From: Diplonema papillatum
Taxonomy: Eukaryota; Euglenozoa; Diplonemea; Diplonemida; Diplonemidae
Assembly: GCA_030068145.1 (NCBI GenBank)
Contig: JAPJBO010000015.1
Location: 124,001 to 188,000, forward strand
Direction: 5' to 3'
DNA length: 64,000 nt
Every line of letters starts with the position of its first letter. Position 1 is the stretch's first letter. A model generated the notes under the pieces. It was not told the origin of the DNA. It did no database searches and worked only from the letters and a program-made list of their open reading frames with translations. The translations under genes and the position numbers were made by a program. Of the stretch, positions 22,742 through 34,410 are shown piece by piece.

Positions 22742-24101
22742 TGCGCGAGGCCACAAGAGCAGCCGCCAACGGAGTCGCAAGTCAGCTTGCATGCCTAGAC
22801 TGCACACCGCAGGGAACCGTCGAGCCCTGTCTTCCGGCTACCGCAAAAAGCCTGGCCCAGATTCTTCCCGGACGCCCACTATACCCTACCAAAGAGAGAC
22901 GCTACCAAAGAGAGACGCTCGGCACAGGGAGCCTCAGCTCAAAAATGGTGGTTCGAATCATGCCACCTTGCGTATACAAGGTGCATACCGCTTTCTTGAA
23001 GGGGGTTGCCCCGCTTAACGCTCAGTGCGCACACAAAACTGAACACCGACTCAAACCTTTGAGCGTCTCGGCATTCGTCTGTCGTAGCGTCAAAGCCCGG
23101 TGTCGGGTTACGACAGGGGTAGCGAGCAGAGCGGAACTAGGGGCCATGTGTGAGAAGCTTCTGACCCCTTGTTAGACGGCCCTCCTTGCTTCTGCCGCTT
23201 GCGTCATTCATGGCCGCTCGAATGGGGTGCTCTCCAACACAGAGAAGAGAATACATCGCACTACAGAAGCCACGCTACCAAGACTCACACCATTACACGC
23301 CAGCCAGGCTGGGTTGTTGCCGGGTGTCCTGAGTCGGCAAGGTTGCCGGGAGTTAGGGATAATAAAGTGCGCGTCTTGGGGAAGCAACAAACAGCCAGCA
23401 CCAGACGCTACAAAACGACGACCACCTATCATCCCTACTCCAACCAACCAAGTCCACTCCGAAGCAGTTTTGAGAGGTCACACTTTGTTATTCTGTGGGG
23501 CACATCTGCACGCACACGAATCATCCTCCAAAAACGGGGCGGTGAAAAAAGACGTTTTAACCACAGCCTCCACAGGTAACTCTGCGGCTACAGACTGCCA
23601 TGAAAGGTGGGGTCCACAGCAAGGCGGAGAAGCAGCCAGATTATGTTTCCAACACGGCCAAGAAACAGTCACCGGAGTATCGCCTCCTGGCAATCCGGAA
23701 AACTCTCTCTATCTCTGTGCTTGCCACCATTCGTTCCGTGCTCCCAGTTCCGCAAGCTCAACCTTTCACACACGTGTCCTCAGAGCGGTGTTGACTTGGC
23801 GCACAGCTCGCAGTATACGGCGAAGATCCATCTTTTTGTTGGTCGACTCCGGTGTCCATCAACGAAGGCGGCAACAAGGCGTTCGCACACGCAAAGCTTG
23901 CACAAACAGAGTGCTTGTTGCATGCGTTGTCAGAGACTCCGTGTCCAACATAATGCCTCAGGCATCGCATTCAGCGTAATTTGGGGATCAAACAACGAAA
24001 CAGGGACCATTCAGAAAAAGGGGGAAACTTACATCTCGAGAGGAGAAACCAGAAGGTACCCGAAAGAAGTGGGGAGGTGACGGCGAGATAGGAGAGCGAA
24101 C
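22742..24101. other. Intergenic stretch; small hairpins only
   Basis: A 15-bp tandem duplication (TACCAAAGAGAGACGC-like, about 22887-22920) and a perfect CACCTTG / CAAGGTG hairpin (about 22963-22982) are present. The frame 22741-23175 overlaps the upstream stop as TGATG but has no recognisable content. The 100 bp before 24102 are A/G-rich and could be a 5' leader. Confidence 0.5.
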
Positions 24102-26486
24102 ATGGGGGGTCCGGGTGGCGGCAAGAAGGGAGGCGGCAAGAAGGGCAAAAAGGGCGGCAAAGGCAGCAAAGGCGAAAAAGGCGACAAAGGCGACAGAGGT
24201 GAGCGGAACTTGCCCAATGGAGCGAAGCTGGACGAAGACAGCGATGCCCACACACTGGAACCTGACACGCTTATGCAAGTATGTGACCCCGCCACAAGGG
24301 AGAAGTTCGAAGTGCGGTTCGGCGACACGGAGCCTACCGCCGGCCGCGTGGCATACATCTTCAACATCGGCACCAAGCGCGACAGCTACCTGTGCATGCT
24401 CTTCCAAAAAGGCCGGTGCAAGAGCCACAGTCGCTGCAACCAAATCCACGCCAAACGGGAACTGGTGCAGGAATACCGAGATAACTTCTTCAAAGTGCAT
24501 CAAGAAGAGTCGAAGCCGAACGTCTGCGAGCCACTAGTCCACCAAAGAGCGTTGGAAGTAGTAGCTGTTGACCCTACCAACCATACATCAAGGGTAGTGA
24601 TCCCCTTGGTGAACACTGAAGAAACCGACGGCCGGACCCGCTTCTTCGAAATCCTTGAAGAAACCGGCACACCGCCAGTCTTTCACATTTGCCCTTCATA
24701 CCTGCAAGGCACAACGTGCGCCAAAGGTCGCTCATGCGCAAACATCCACACCGACAAAGCTTACATCACCTTCATAACCGAGCCAAACAAAGCCTGCTGT
24801 CCCTTCCACGGCACCGAAGCCCACGTCGACTACAAAGGCAAGATCTTCATGGTCAACAAACACGACGCGAGGTGCCCGGTTCCCTTGGACCGGCTGCTCC
24901 CCTCGAAGGGGCTCAAGGGCCTCATGACGTACCCGGGCTCCCTCACCTTTGCTTGCAACAGGGTGTGCCGGCTGCACCAGGAGAAGCGGTGCCAGTGGAC
25001 GCGCGAGTGCTCGAACATCCACCTCTGCAGGGAGTTCTACAGCATATACGGGTCGTCCGTCAACCCCGCCGCGACGTCGCTCCCTTCGCTGCCCGGCCTG
25101 CAGATCCTCCCCAGCGGCAAGCTGAAGCGGATTAAGAGCGGCAATGCGGCGAGCAACGGCCTGTCGCAGTCCGACTCGCACGAGTCGACCCCGCAGCACC
25201 GCGGCGGCAAGAGCGACCGGGTGTACGGCTCGGCGAATGGCGGCGGAGGGGGGGGCGGCGGCGCCTTCGTGTCGACCTTCGGCTCGCACAAGACGCTCTC
25301 GCAGCACAACTCCCACCACGGGAGCGCGCACAGCGGCGGCACGGACGGCCCGGTGGTGGTCGGCATGCCCCTGAGCGCCCCTGGGACCACGTCCCAAACC
25401 TACGGGATCCCCCTCGTCACCGAGGAAGGCATCGTGCCGCTGTCGCTGCTCCCCGAGCAGGCCAAGCAGCGGTACCCCGGCGCCGCCGGCGCCATGGGCA
25501 CACCGGTAGCCGGCGGCGACAAAGCGAACGCCCGCCCGCCTTCCAACCCCGCCGCCGCCCACCAAACCGCGATGCCGTCGGCCAACGGGCACCTGCCCCG
25601 GGGCCCGCCGCAGGGCGGCGGCTACCAGCAGCATCCGCAGCCCCCGTACCACCAGCAGCAGCAGCAGCAGGGCCCCGCGCAGTATCAAATGCCCATGGGC
25701 ATGCAAGGGGCCCCTCAGCACCCGGGGATGCTGTACGCGTACCCGCCGCAGCACGGGCAGGCTCCGCCCCCGTACAGCTCGGTCCCGGCGGCGATGCAGG
25801 TGGGCGCGAAGCCGCCGCAGCCCGACGTGCCGGAAAGTTTGAAGCACGTCGACGAAGTCGACAGCGAGCCAGCCACAACGCCGCCGCAGACGCCCGTGTT
25901 CACCGCGCTGCAGCCGACGACGAGCTTCAGAGGCGGCTCGGCGGGCGGGGGAGGGGGGGGTCACGGCCCGCCGAACAACGGGAAGGCGTTTCCGTCGTCG
26001 CACATCGCGGTGCCCACACCCGACCAGCAGTCGCACCAGCAGCAGCAGCTGCCGCTGTCGTCGTTCGCGGGCGGGCCGCCGCACGGCGCGGCGGGGCACC
26101 CGTCGCACAAGGGCGACGCGCACGAGCTGGTCCACACGGGCAGCAGCACGCACATGCACTCGCCGCCGCACCACCACCACCCGCCGCCGCCGCCCGCGCA
26201 GGGGCCCCACCTGCAGCAGCACCACAGCGGGTACATCAACGGGCCCAGGGGAGGCAACAACGGGCCTCCTGGTGCCGGGCTCCCGTACACGTGGTCCGAA
26301 TACGAGAAACGCGACGCCTCCGGCACCGATCCTCAAGGACTGTCTTACTTCTTCACGCAGGAGACGTTAGTGGCCGACATGATCGGGTGTGCTAGCTTGT
26401 TCTTTTTTACGTTCTCAGCCGCATTGAAGGAAGATTTGTCAGTAGTTGAAGACGCAGCACATCCTATGTACTGGAAAAGGATTTGA
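24102..26486 (+). CDS. CCCH-type zinc-finger RNA-binding protein (794 aa)
   Basis: After a Gly/Lys-rich low-complexity start (residues 1-35), three CCCH fingers are visible. They are C-x7-C-x5-C-x3-H near 97-115, C-x8-C-x5-C-x3-H near 196-215 and C-x7-C-x5-C-x3-H near 289-307. All three contain the Asn-Ile-His ending (CNQIH, CANIH, CSNIH), and the last is followed by LCREFY. Such fingers bind mRNA and regulate stability or translation. Residues 350 to about 740 are a long disordered tail rich in Gly, Pro, Gln and His (poly-Gly, poly-Gln, HHHH), typical of granule-forming RNA regulators. The last 50 residues change character (SYFFTQETLVADMIGCASL) and might reflect an unspliced 3' intron. ATG 24102 is the first in frame. 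Confidence 0.85.
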   Translation: MGGPGGGKKGGGKKGKKGGKGSKGEKGDKGDRGERNLPNGAKLDEDSDAHTLEPDTLMQVCDPATREKFEVRFGDTEPTAGRVAYIFNIGTKRDSYLCMLFQKGRCKSHSRCNQIHAKRELVQEYRDNFFKVHQEESKPNVCEPLVHQRALEVVAVDPTNHTSRVVIPLVNTEETDGRTRFFEILEETGTPPVFHICPSYLQGTTCAKGRSCANIHTDKAYITFITEPNKACCPFHGTEAHVDYKGKIFMVNKHDARCPVPLDRLLPSKGLKGLMTYPGSLTFACNRVCRLHQEKRCQWTRECSNIHLCREFYSIYGSSVNPAATSLPSLPGLQILPSGKLKRIKSGNAASNGLSQSDSHESTPQHRGGKSDRVYGSANGGGGGGGGAFVSTFGSHKTLSQHNSHHGSAHSGGTDGPVVVGMPLSAPGTTSQTYGIPLVTEEGIVPLSLLPEQAKQRYPGAAGAMGTPVAGGDKANARPPSNPAAAHQTAMPSANGHLPRGPPQGGGYQQHPQPPYHQQQQQQGPAQYQMPMGMQGAPQHPGMLYAYPPQHGQAPPPYSSVPAAMQVGAKPPQPDVPESLKHVDEVDSEPATTPPQTPVFTALQPTTSFRGGSAGGGGGGHGPPNNGKAFPSSHIAVPTPDQQSHQQQQLPLSSFAGGPPHGAAGHPSHKGDAHELVHTGSSTHMHSPPHHHHPPPPPAQGPHLQQHHSGYINGPRGGNNGPPGAGLPYTWSEYEKRDASGTDPQGLSYFFTQETLVADMIGCASLFFFTFSAALKEDLSVVEDAAHPMYWKRI

Positions 26487-27640
26487 GGTCAAGTACATTG
26501 GGACGAAGGTGATCTGTGCCTGGTTGGTGGAGACCCTATGAAGACAAAGACGTAAATTTAGCTCGCTTACCTAGTAAGAGAGCATTTCTAGAGGAGACCC
26601 AGAAAAAGGCTGTGGAGTGCATGCACAAGGCTCATAACTAGAGGTATTGACGGGATGACACCACCCGGCGTGGAGACTGCGGATTAATGTGACCTGGGTT
26701 CCAACCAGTAGGCTTACGAGCTTCGAGCTGGGTTGCTGTGCTTCTAGAGCGTATTGTTGACCGCATATGGATGGGAGAATTGCGCTCGGAGTCCTTAGGC
26801 AGTACCCGAAATGATACCATTTTCCATACCCATTGTTCCTTGATCGATCAACACCTTCATCATGCACCAAACAGGCGGCCGGATCCGAGCGAGCTGCATA
26901 CACAGCTCGACTCCTTTTCTGAATTCAGACCCGCACCCAACTCGGTATGCCTTTAAACTGCAGAATTTCTTCATTGTGTCGAGTTGTCAGTAATAACGAA
27001 GTTAGTGCAGAAGGGAACGCAAAGCGGCGATGTTAACAGCGGAGAAGGCGAGTCGGGCAGCAGCAGCTGCGCGGGGTGCAGAGGTGGGAAAGGGTGCGTG
27101 TGGTGTGGTCACGAAGCACAGGCAAATCTAGGATTAGTGCGCGCGTTGAGCCAAACAGCTCATTTGTAGTATTGTTTCTCTCGAGTCTCCGCCGAAATAG
27201 GGTTCGGCCTCCATGGTATTTTTCGGCGTGTACAAACGCAGCGGGGCTTCGCGCCTGGGAAGGTAACCCGTTGAGGTCTTAGCCGCAGACAGCGGTCGTT
27301 GTGACCTTCTAACTCCGACCTCTCATCAAGCTTACATACGACGATTGACTGTTGCGTCCTTTCTCGGCTTACACCTGACCCACCCACAGTATTCACAATA
27401 CGGGGCGCACTCGCCGTACGGCACGAACCCGATACCACAAGCTGTCATCCTGTCCTGATGAGTGACGCCTGGAGAGTCTGCGCGTTCTCCGCGAAGAAGA
27501 TCCTGCAGCGAGCGCGCCGCTCGCTTAGGCCACTCTGCGCCGTTGCCAATGCGGCCAATTCTCTGTAGCGATGGGTTTGCGTCGAAAGATCTGCCGTCGC
27601 CTCTTCTGCTCGTCTTGCTCAAAACAAAATGACACACCAT
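26487..27640. other. Intergenic stretch, nothing recognised
   Basis: Only short frames without domains are present. No repeat, RNA gene or transposon terminus was identified. Confidence 0.5.
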
Positions 27641-27713
27641 GGTGTGGTCGGTATAGCCAGGGGAAACTGCGGGGGAACTACGGGGAACTGTCCTTGGGGT
27701 GTCTTTTTTTTTT
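27641..27713 (+). repeat. Dispersed repeat, copy 1 (related, inverted ends at 29913-29990)
   Basis: GGTGTGGTCGGT..GCCAG at one end and GGGGTGTC plus a T-run at the other bracket GAACTACGGGGAACTG. The 29913-29990 segment has the same outer motifs in inverted orientation but the inner GAACTACGGGGAACTG in the same orientation. This suggests a small palindromic element rather than simple ends of one transposon. Confidence 0.5.
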
Positions 27714-28142
27714 AGTGGATTTTTTCAAACGCCACGCACCGGCGCCAAACCGGGGACTTTGGAGTGAGCAAAACGGCTCCTCTTGTTTGGGCTTTCCACA
27801 GAAGGGTCAAGCCTTTTGAAAAATGGAGCCTTCGGGGTGTCGGGGGTGGTGCTTTCGTGACACCGTGGCATGAAGGATTCGTTGGAAAGTAGACTCGAAC
27901 GCTATCGCAGGACTACGCTTGCAGGAACCTAACCTAAAGCTCGCTACCAGGCCCCCTTCAACGTTCCCCAAGAGGACTGTAGGAAAAGCACCATTGCGTG
28001 CTTGTACTGGTCCTTGAAAATAATCGCGTTATCGTGACGAATGGCAGAGGCTGACCGATCGAGATCTGCAGAATATCTTGGACAGCGCACAGATAAATTG
28101 GCAGCACGCAATCAAGAGTCCGGTGGTAGACGAAAATATGTG

Positions 28143-28217
28143 CTTGAGTCCAACTTGTCTGCATGGAAGGGAAGCTGATAAGAAGTTACTGTCTGCATGG
28201 AAGGGAAGCTGACAAGT
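28143..28217 (+). repeat. 35-bp tandem duplication
   Basis: TGTCTGCATGGAAGGGAAGC followed by TGATAAGAAGTTAC is immediately repeated as TGTCTGCATGGAAGGGAAGC plus TGACAAGTTAC. It is a simple local duplication without coding significance. Confidence 0.7.
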
Positions 28218-28504
28218 TACTTCTTGATAAACTGCATGCCCTCACCCGAAACATGCCATTCAAGGCTAATGTTGTTGTCGGCAAACTGCTCTACGATCTC
28301 TGGAACAGAAGGATGCAGAGCCCGAAGAACCCAAGGCTTTGCCGTGTCCGAAGTCTCCCTCTCGCCAGCGAAAGAAGCAAACAAGCCAGAGCCTCTCCTT
28401 GCGCGCCATTCCGACACTCCAATCCCTCTTGGGTTTGGGCAAGAAGGTGATCTGCAATCACGTTCAGAAGCCCAGGTGGCGTTTGCATCAGCTCCTCTAC
28501 TCTG

Positions 28505-29765
28505 GGAGAAACCGGAAGCTCTCCGGAGATGGTACCTGCATTCCAACTCGTCCTCTTGGGAAAGGCCAGTCGACGGCTGTATGCAAGTGGGCGGAGGTCC
28601 TGGGACTGCGAAGGCGTGACTACCACAAGAAGGACTCGCTGTCTCTCTGTTCTGCCCCTGCCGCCATAGCCATCTTATCCTCGGCCAAGCACCAGTTTCT
28701 CCTCCTGCTTGTGACTGTCATTCTGGTTATCAACCTTGCTCCTCGCTCGGGTTGCCGTCTTCGACCGCGACCGCCTCTGATAGTTTGGGTTAGAATGCAA
28801 ATAATCTGTGGCGATTTGCGGTGTCGCGGTTATCTCTTCGTACGTGATGTGTCATTCTTTCGCCTCTTTAGCTCGACTTGATCGTCGCGCTCAGGCGCGC
28901 GTTTGGTGCCTCGCTTCTTCTTCGATTGCTCGTCCAGGTTGCACCGGCGCTTTCACACGCCGCACTTCACTTTCTGGTGCTCGTGGCACACCCGCTCACT
29001 CCACTTTTCGTGTTCCGTAGCGTTGAACACCGCCCATCTCGCCGCACGCTCTGCCCTTCCACCTCCACACGTAGGGAAAAGATCCATCCCCCACTGCCGT
29101 CGTCAGCTGTGTCTCGAGCACTTCCATCGTCTCCGTACCACCACGGAAGATCGGCCTCATCTCGAGGCACGGCTCCCACCGTTCTCAGCGACCCTATCTT
29201 CCCCAGTTTCCTGTCTGGCAGAAGCGGTCCGTCGCCGTTTCGCTCCAGCGCATCCCGACGGTTTTTAAAGTTTGGCGAGTACCCTCGCACGCATGCTCAA
29301 CGGTATCCCGTCCGTCGTCGCTACGACACTGCCCGGAAGATCCAGTTTGGTGCACACTTCAAAGTCGACGGCGGGCTCTGCCATCGAGACGTCACCCACC
29401 ACCGACCAGCACATCCCATCCAGCCAATACTGGACTACCTCTCTCCTCCGACCGCCGCGAAGGTCTGCGGTCCCGCGATTGCTTCGAAACCCGGCCGGCG
29501 CGGGGCCTCTGGTAGAACATTTTTCCTGCTCTCCTTACCGCAGCTGATCCTGTCACTACCTGTCGAACCGTGACTCGCAGTCTGTCCTTCCTTCTCATCC
29601 TATTCCTTCCTCTTCGGGGCACGCATAGCACATGGCCGCTCTGCAGCCGTAATACTGCACCTTTGTAGCTCTTCCGCCCCACCTTCGCCAGGGCCGACTG
29701 CAGAAAGTGGTCGCCACAAAGGAATTACCCCCCGAAATTCACCGATTTTGGCCTGGACCAGGTGG
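28505..29765 (+). repeat. Dispersed repeat family A, long copy
   Basis: Blocks at 28505-28620 (GAAACCGGAAGCTCTCCGGA...AACTCGTC...CAGTCGACG), 28650-28760 (GCCATAGC..TTATCCTCG, GGTTATCAACCTT, TGCCGTCTTCGACC) and 29715-29765 (CAAAGGAATTACC...TGGACCAGGTGG) reappear in order at 45690-46135. The intervening 0.9 kb is absent or shortened there. Frames inside (for example 28878-29573) have no known domain. The ACTCGTCTC-type start also occurs near 60432-60470. GCGGTTATCTCTTCGTACG at about 28826-28850 recurs at 21439-21460. Confidence 0.65.
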
Positions 29766-29912
29766 CTTGTCTCCTGGGGTCTTTAATCTTGATACGCTCG
29801 AATTACCCGAAATTGTCCTTATTTTGTGACGAAAAAGTGCAAAGTAGCTTAGAAATGCTCTCCAGGACCCAAGGCTGCATTCCTGAAGCACTCAGCAAAA
29901 AAACAAGAAACG

Positions 29913-29990
29913 AAAAAAAAAAAGACACCCCCCCCCCATGTTGAACTACGGAGGAACTACGGGGAACTGGCCCACCGACCACACCACACC
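29913..29990 (-). repeat. Dispersed repeat, copy 2 of the 27641 element (outer motifs inverted)
   Basis: Read on the minus strand it begins GGTGGTGTGGTGTGGTCGGT and ends in GGGGTGTC plus a T-run of about 11, matching the edges of 27641-27713. A C-run of about 10 is internal. Confidence 0.45.
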
Positions 29991-32707
29991 ACCCAACATT
30001 TTTGCAGCTTTTTTCTTCATGCTACGAGCTCGGCGAGTCAAGCGGAATTTTCTTTCGCGCAACGACAGATGCCACCCGGCAATATCGTCATCCATTCCTC
30101 CGTTTCCGAGCCTACCTTACTGGGCGATAGAATGCAACGCGAGTATCGCAGCACTTGCTCCGGCTCAAGAAAGTCAACGAGCTTTTGCTTGCGCGGAACT
30201 GATGGCCCTCACTCGCCTTTGCAAAACTGGCAATTCTGAGGCGAACCGGCTGCAAAAGCAAAATGATAGCAAGTCCAATGTTTGCTTGCATTCTACGTCG
30301 TCGCACAGCAACGACTGCCCGTCAACAAACTGCTCTTTCCTTTTTAGAGGATGGTGCAGCTCTTGCTCTTACGAGGGCCTCAGATTTTGTTTGGCCGCCT
30401 GCCAGCCAGGAGCCCCAGGCTCAAATCTTGCCCCAGACTCTTTTGTTGCGCCTCCAGCCGAAGTCTACTGTGAACAGGTGAAGCGAAACTAAAGTTTTGC
30501 TACGAAACCTAGACAAGCGGGGGCATGCCCACGACCTCCTACTTCAGTCTTACAAGACGTCTTGCGGTCTTTGCAGTTTTCGTTCGAAAACAACAATTTC
30601 ATACATGTTTCCCGTTCAAGCAACTCTATGCCAACCGACGCTGAAGCTGCCGTTCGTTGAACGGCAGTCTTTTGACGTCGGTCTATAACGTACGGCGCAA
30701 CTTCGCACGTGTGCGCTCTTCGCCGCGATAGTTTGTACCTAGTGTCGGGAGTCGACGAAAGTACAACTACCAGAACTGCAACTTTTCTACCTGAACTTGC
30801 TGGGCCTGAGTTGTCGGCAACCAGGTTACACGCGCTCGTTGTCATTCGTAAAAGGCAGCGCTGAATGATGTATTTCCTTTTGTTTACCTTGGGCAGAGAG
30901 AAATGGTGAAGTTCCCTGCGCCGGTATCGAGATACCGTGGATCGTCACAATTATGAACGTGCCCGTCATGCCAGTGGTGTGTCTGGCGCTTTGAAATGCA
31001 TCGTGCCTTCCTCTCACCCTTGTGTGCTCCCTCCTGGGTCGAAAGATCGCTGAGACATCGTTTCAGACCAGGACGGCCATGCGAAAGGTCTGGTGTGTCT
31101 TCGCACTGACTTCCGGTGTCGCATAGACATCGAGCGTGTGTCTGAACGCCGAGTCAGGGGAAACCACCGTGTGGGTCAGGACGGAGGCAGTGACAACTCG
31201 TGTGTCTATGCTGTAAACATAATGGAAAAGGGGCTTCGCGACTACCGACTCGTACTGGGGCATTCAGTCTATTTTTTTGCAGAGTCTCTTGTTCCCTCTT
31301 GTCAGAGGATAGCTCATGCGACGACAAAAAGAGAAGGTGCGAGCAGCGGTACACGTCGTTCACTCAAGTCGGTCTGCGTGAACGCGTGCTCCTGAGGGAC
31401 TGGCACATGCTAGGAACCGGCGTATCCTATTCTGCACTAATGCAGTGAGCACAGAGCCAGCCGTACTGCCTAGTCCCAGTATCCCACATGCTGTTCGCCA
31501 GCTACTTTTTCCGCGCTCGTTTTTACCCGCTAAGTTTGTGGCTATCCATCTCAGGCCGGCAATGGAAAATTATTGGGCAAACACGGCAAGTAACGATAAA
31601 AACTTCCAGCACGACAACAGAAATCGTTTAGGCTTCGTTCGGCATTTCAGAGGCTAGCGGGAGCACGAAAAACAAACCAGTCAAAAAAAAGAGGAAAAAT
31701 AACGGCTTACTTTCGGTAGAAACTCAACGTCTGCCCTGCTTTACCCGCAGGGTCCGCCCTCGCTATCGTTCACGTTCCTCTCCTTGCCTGTTCCTCTCTT
31801 GTTGTCTCTATCATTTTGTTTGTTATGTGCTATATTAGTTAAGTAGCGATGTTGAGCATCTACCACGCGTACAAAGAGTCATTTTACATGAAAACAGAGA
31901 AAAAAAGCGGGGGGGGGGGGGGGGGACAAAACGATTTGTTGGTAACACTATACCAATACCAGGGAATTAGCTTCCTTCTCTCTGACGACGGAATTTTGGA
32001 CACCCATCCGCACAGATTGTGCAAGGAATATTGAAGGGGCGAAGGTTCGTCACCAGGTAGTATTTTCAATAGTGTGCGAGCTTCCTCGAAAATGCGCGCC
32101 GTCGTATCTGTAGAGAGGTGCGGCTACTTCCCGAATTGAAAAAAAGAACAGAATAAATGGAATCCACCGCCTTCGGATTGGTCGTGCCTTTGCCGTTGGA
32201 GGAAACAAAGAAGAAAACGAATGTGCGTCTCGAGCAGTGTTGGGGCCAGGGCCAGCAGCTACGGCACAATGCCTCTTGGAGCTTATCTTGTCCAGCCCAA
32301 TCCCGTTTTGACGCGCGAATCGCCGCCGACGCCTTGCTGCTGTTCTTTTCCGGTGCCATCCGTGGCTACCAGCAGGGCGGCAGGGGCTGCCAGGCCCGAC
32401 CTCCGCGTCTTCAGAAGATGTCCTGCAACAAGCTGCGTGCCGCACCAGGGTTTAACTCTGGAGCCTCCTACCAAAGGGGGACAAAACTGGACGCACGAGC
32501 CTTGAACCAAACGTGCACCAAACGATGGCAATGCCCGACAACGTTGCCCTTCTCCCCCCCCCTCGCCCTCCTTGGGCACCCTTCCCTTCTTAACGTAAGC
32601 CTCTTAAAGAATGCACGAGATTGCGTGCCTGTCGAAGTTCGAATCGGAACCTCACCACACGCGAGAAGCGGTCGATTTTGATGGTGCGGTCTGCTGTAGT
32701 ACGCGTT
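29991..32707. other. Intergenic stretch, no gene recognised
   Basis: The longest frames (for example 29938-30492) are Ser/Cys-rich and domain-free. There is a hAT-terminus fragment at about 31653 and a G-run of about 17 at 31909-31925. Nothing else can be supported. Confidence 0.5.
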
Positions 32708-32829
32708 GGGTTCACCCTCAGAAGCTAGAGTTAAACAGGGTGTGCCCAAGTCACACCCGAGAAAGCGGGCGTGACACTCCGCTTTTTCAAACCGAGTTTT
32801 GGCTCCATATTCTGAGGCTGGACTCCACC
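32708..32829. mobile_element. Small MITE (122 bp), copy 1 of the GGTGGAG family
   Basis: The termini are inverted: GGTTCACCCTCAGAAGCTAG at the left and TTCTGAGGCTGGACTCCACC at the right. The centre carries a near-palindrome AAGCGGGCGTGACACTCCGCTT. The same architecture occurs at 35242-35381. It is too small to encode anything, and no clear target duplication is visible. Confidence 0.7.
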
Positions 32830-33424
32830 GTGTCGTGGCCTCGCGAATGCATGACGTCTTGACCGCCTGTGCCGAGAGCACTGGCCGAGGTCACCAAAGA
32901 CACACCTGGCTCCGCTAGTCTCCGAGAGACCTCAGCGGTTCTGTACATCTTCACTCCGGACTAAAGCAGGCAGGCTCCTCGGGCATCTTTGCTGCTTGTA
33001 GCGGGTTCACTGATCCGTTTTTTTTTCTCCAGTCTTTTTCACCTTTCGTCCGTTAGTTGTAGCCCGCAGTTCCTGTGGTGCTACCAATATATGCACACCC
33101 GCACACTGTAATCAGTAGGCGTCAGTCCACCTGAAAGCCCGTGGGAGCTCGCAGCCTCCCCTCTCCCCTCAAAAAGGGGGCTTTTGACCCTCCCTCCCCC
33201 AGTGTTGGCACCGCGTGGTGTCCGCATCGGCTTGTCATGTTTTGGCCTGCCATTGTTCTTGTCATGCGCAAGTACGTGCTGGACCTTGCCTGTTTTTGTT
33301 TCCTTGTTTCACAGAGCTGTGTACCTTTTTGGGAAATTGTACCTTGTGTGCGCAAGTATACAGGTCTTCCACGTGCATGGCCGATCTGGTGGCGTCTGCA
33401 TCTTGTGATGCTCGGAAGTGTTTT

Positions 33425-34276
33425 TAGTAAACCCCCCTACACTTATTGTTAACAACGAAAAATGTCAACATAAGTGTACATGTTAACAGTAAGTGTAATT
33501 CACACGTATTGCTAACATTTTCCCATTTTTCGCGATTCTCCGGCAGTTTGAACCAGAATGGTACTGCAGGCCAGGGAAGTCCGCCAGGAGCAGGGCTGGC
33601 TTGCTAAGCAGCCAACCTTCCTGGTTGTGCCAGGGTGATACCATTTTGCAGCCAGTATCGGTTGGAACACCACGTGGTGTTGCCCAGCGGGCATGCGATC
33701 TGACATCGTGTCAAAACAAGACACTTTCTTGCAAGGGTTGTTGCTGCTTCCTCCTCCTTGCCGCCAAAGCGTTGCACCGGACTTCGCTTTCTTGGGCTAC
33801 CGGCACAAATCAGTGGCATGGATTATCAGTTTCAATCTCCAGCTCTTAGCGAGCACGAATGGAAGAGCGCAATGCAGAAGCACGAACGTAAAGTGCAGCT
33901 GCCGCCCGCAACGCACAGCCTAGCCTCACCAAAGACCTGGTATCAGCAGCGTTGAGGATTGCCGCCTCAGGGCAATCGACTGCCATTCGAACTGCCTTCT
34001 GCCAGTTGCCGCAGTACGCTTGTCGAGATCCTTAATGCCGAAACCGACACATGCGTAGTCCTGCGACCTTGGTCGAATACCCGGCAAGTCCTTTTCGTCT
34101 TTCCATCCTTCTTATATGGCATCTCTCCGCCTCATTCTCTGACTTGCGCGTCTCCTCCAATCCGCCGAAGAACAAAAATAATTACTTGTTAACAATAGTT
34201 GAATGTTAGCAATAAGTGTAAATATATGTTGTTAACAATAGCCGATGTAAACAATACGTGTAGGGGGGGTTTACTA
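33425..34276. mobile_element. Tc1/mariner-like non-autonomous element with long TIRs
   Basis: TA/GTAAACCCCCCTACAC begins at 33425 and GTGTAGGGGGGGTTTAC/TA ends at 34276. The element proper is 33427-34274, 848 bp. The inverted ends extend about 90 bp with mismatches and share TTATTGTTAACA- and TTATTGCTAACAT-type motifs (GTGTAA, TGTTAAC). Flanking TA dinucleotides fit a TA target duplication. Internal frames show no DDE transposase, so it is non-autonomous. Confidence 0.75.
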
Positions 34277-34410
34277 ACAATCTTGCGGGTTGCCCTTCAA
34301 TGTATTGTGCAGGCTAAAAGGACGAAGGCAGCGTGTTTTGGTGGTTGATCAGAATTCCTTACCTGAATATACACAGGGTAAATACAAGTGGAAAACGATC
34401 TCCCGGCACG

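Noticed and set aside
22930..22990. GGTTCGAATC B-box-like motif suggesting a tRNA
   Set aside because: The putative T-stem does not pair and there is no A box or acceptor stem at tRNA distance. The local hairpin CACCTTG/CAAGGTG explains the structure.
22741..23175. 144-codon frame overlapping the end of the myristoylated-protein gene as TGATG
   Set aside because: No recognisable motif, unusual composition, and eukaryotic genes are not normally coupled in this way.
24732..26336. 534-codon minus-strand frame opposite the CCCH gene
   Set aside because: Arg/Val-rich shadow of a GC-rich, low-complexity coding region. The plus frame has three recognisable zinc fingers.
29938..30492. 184-codon Ser/Cys-rich frame
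   Set aside because: Begins inside a dispersed repeat, has no domain, and its composition matches translated non-coding DNA.
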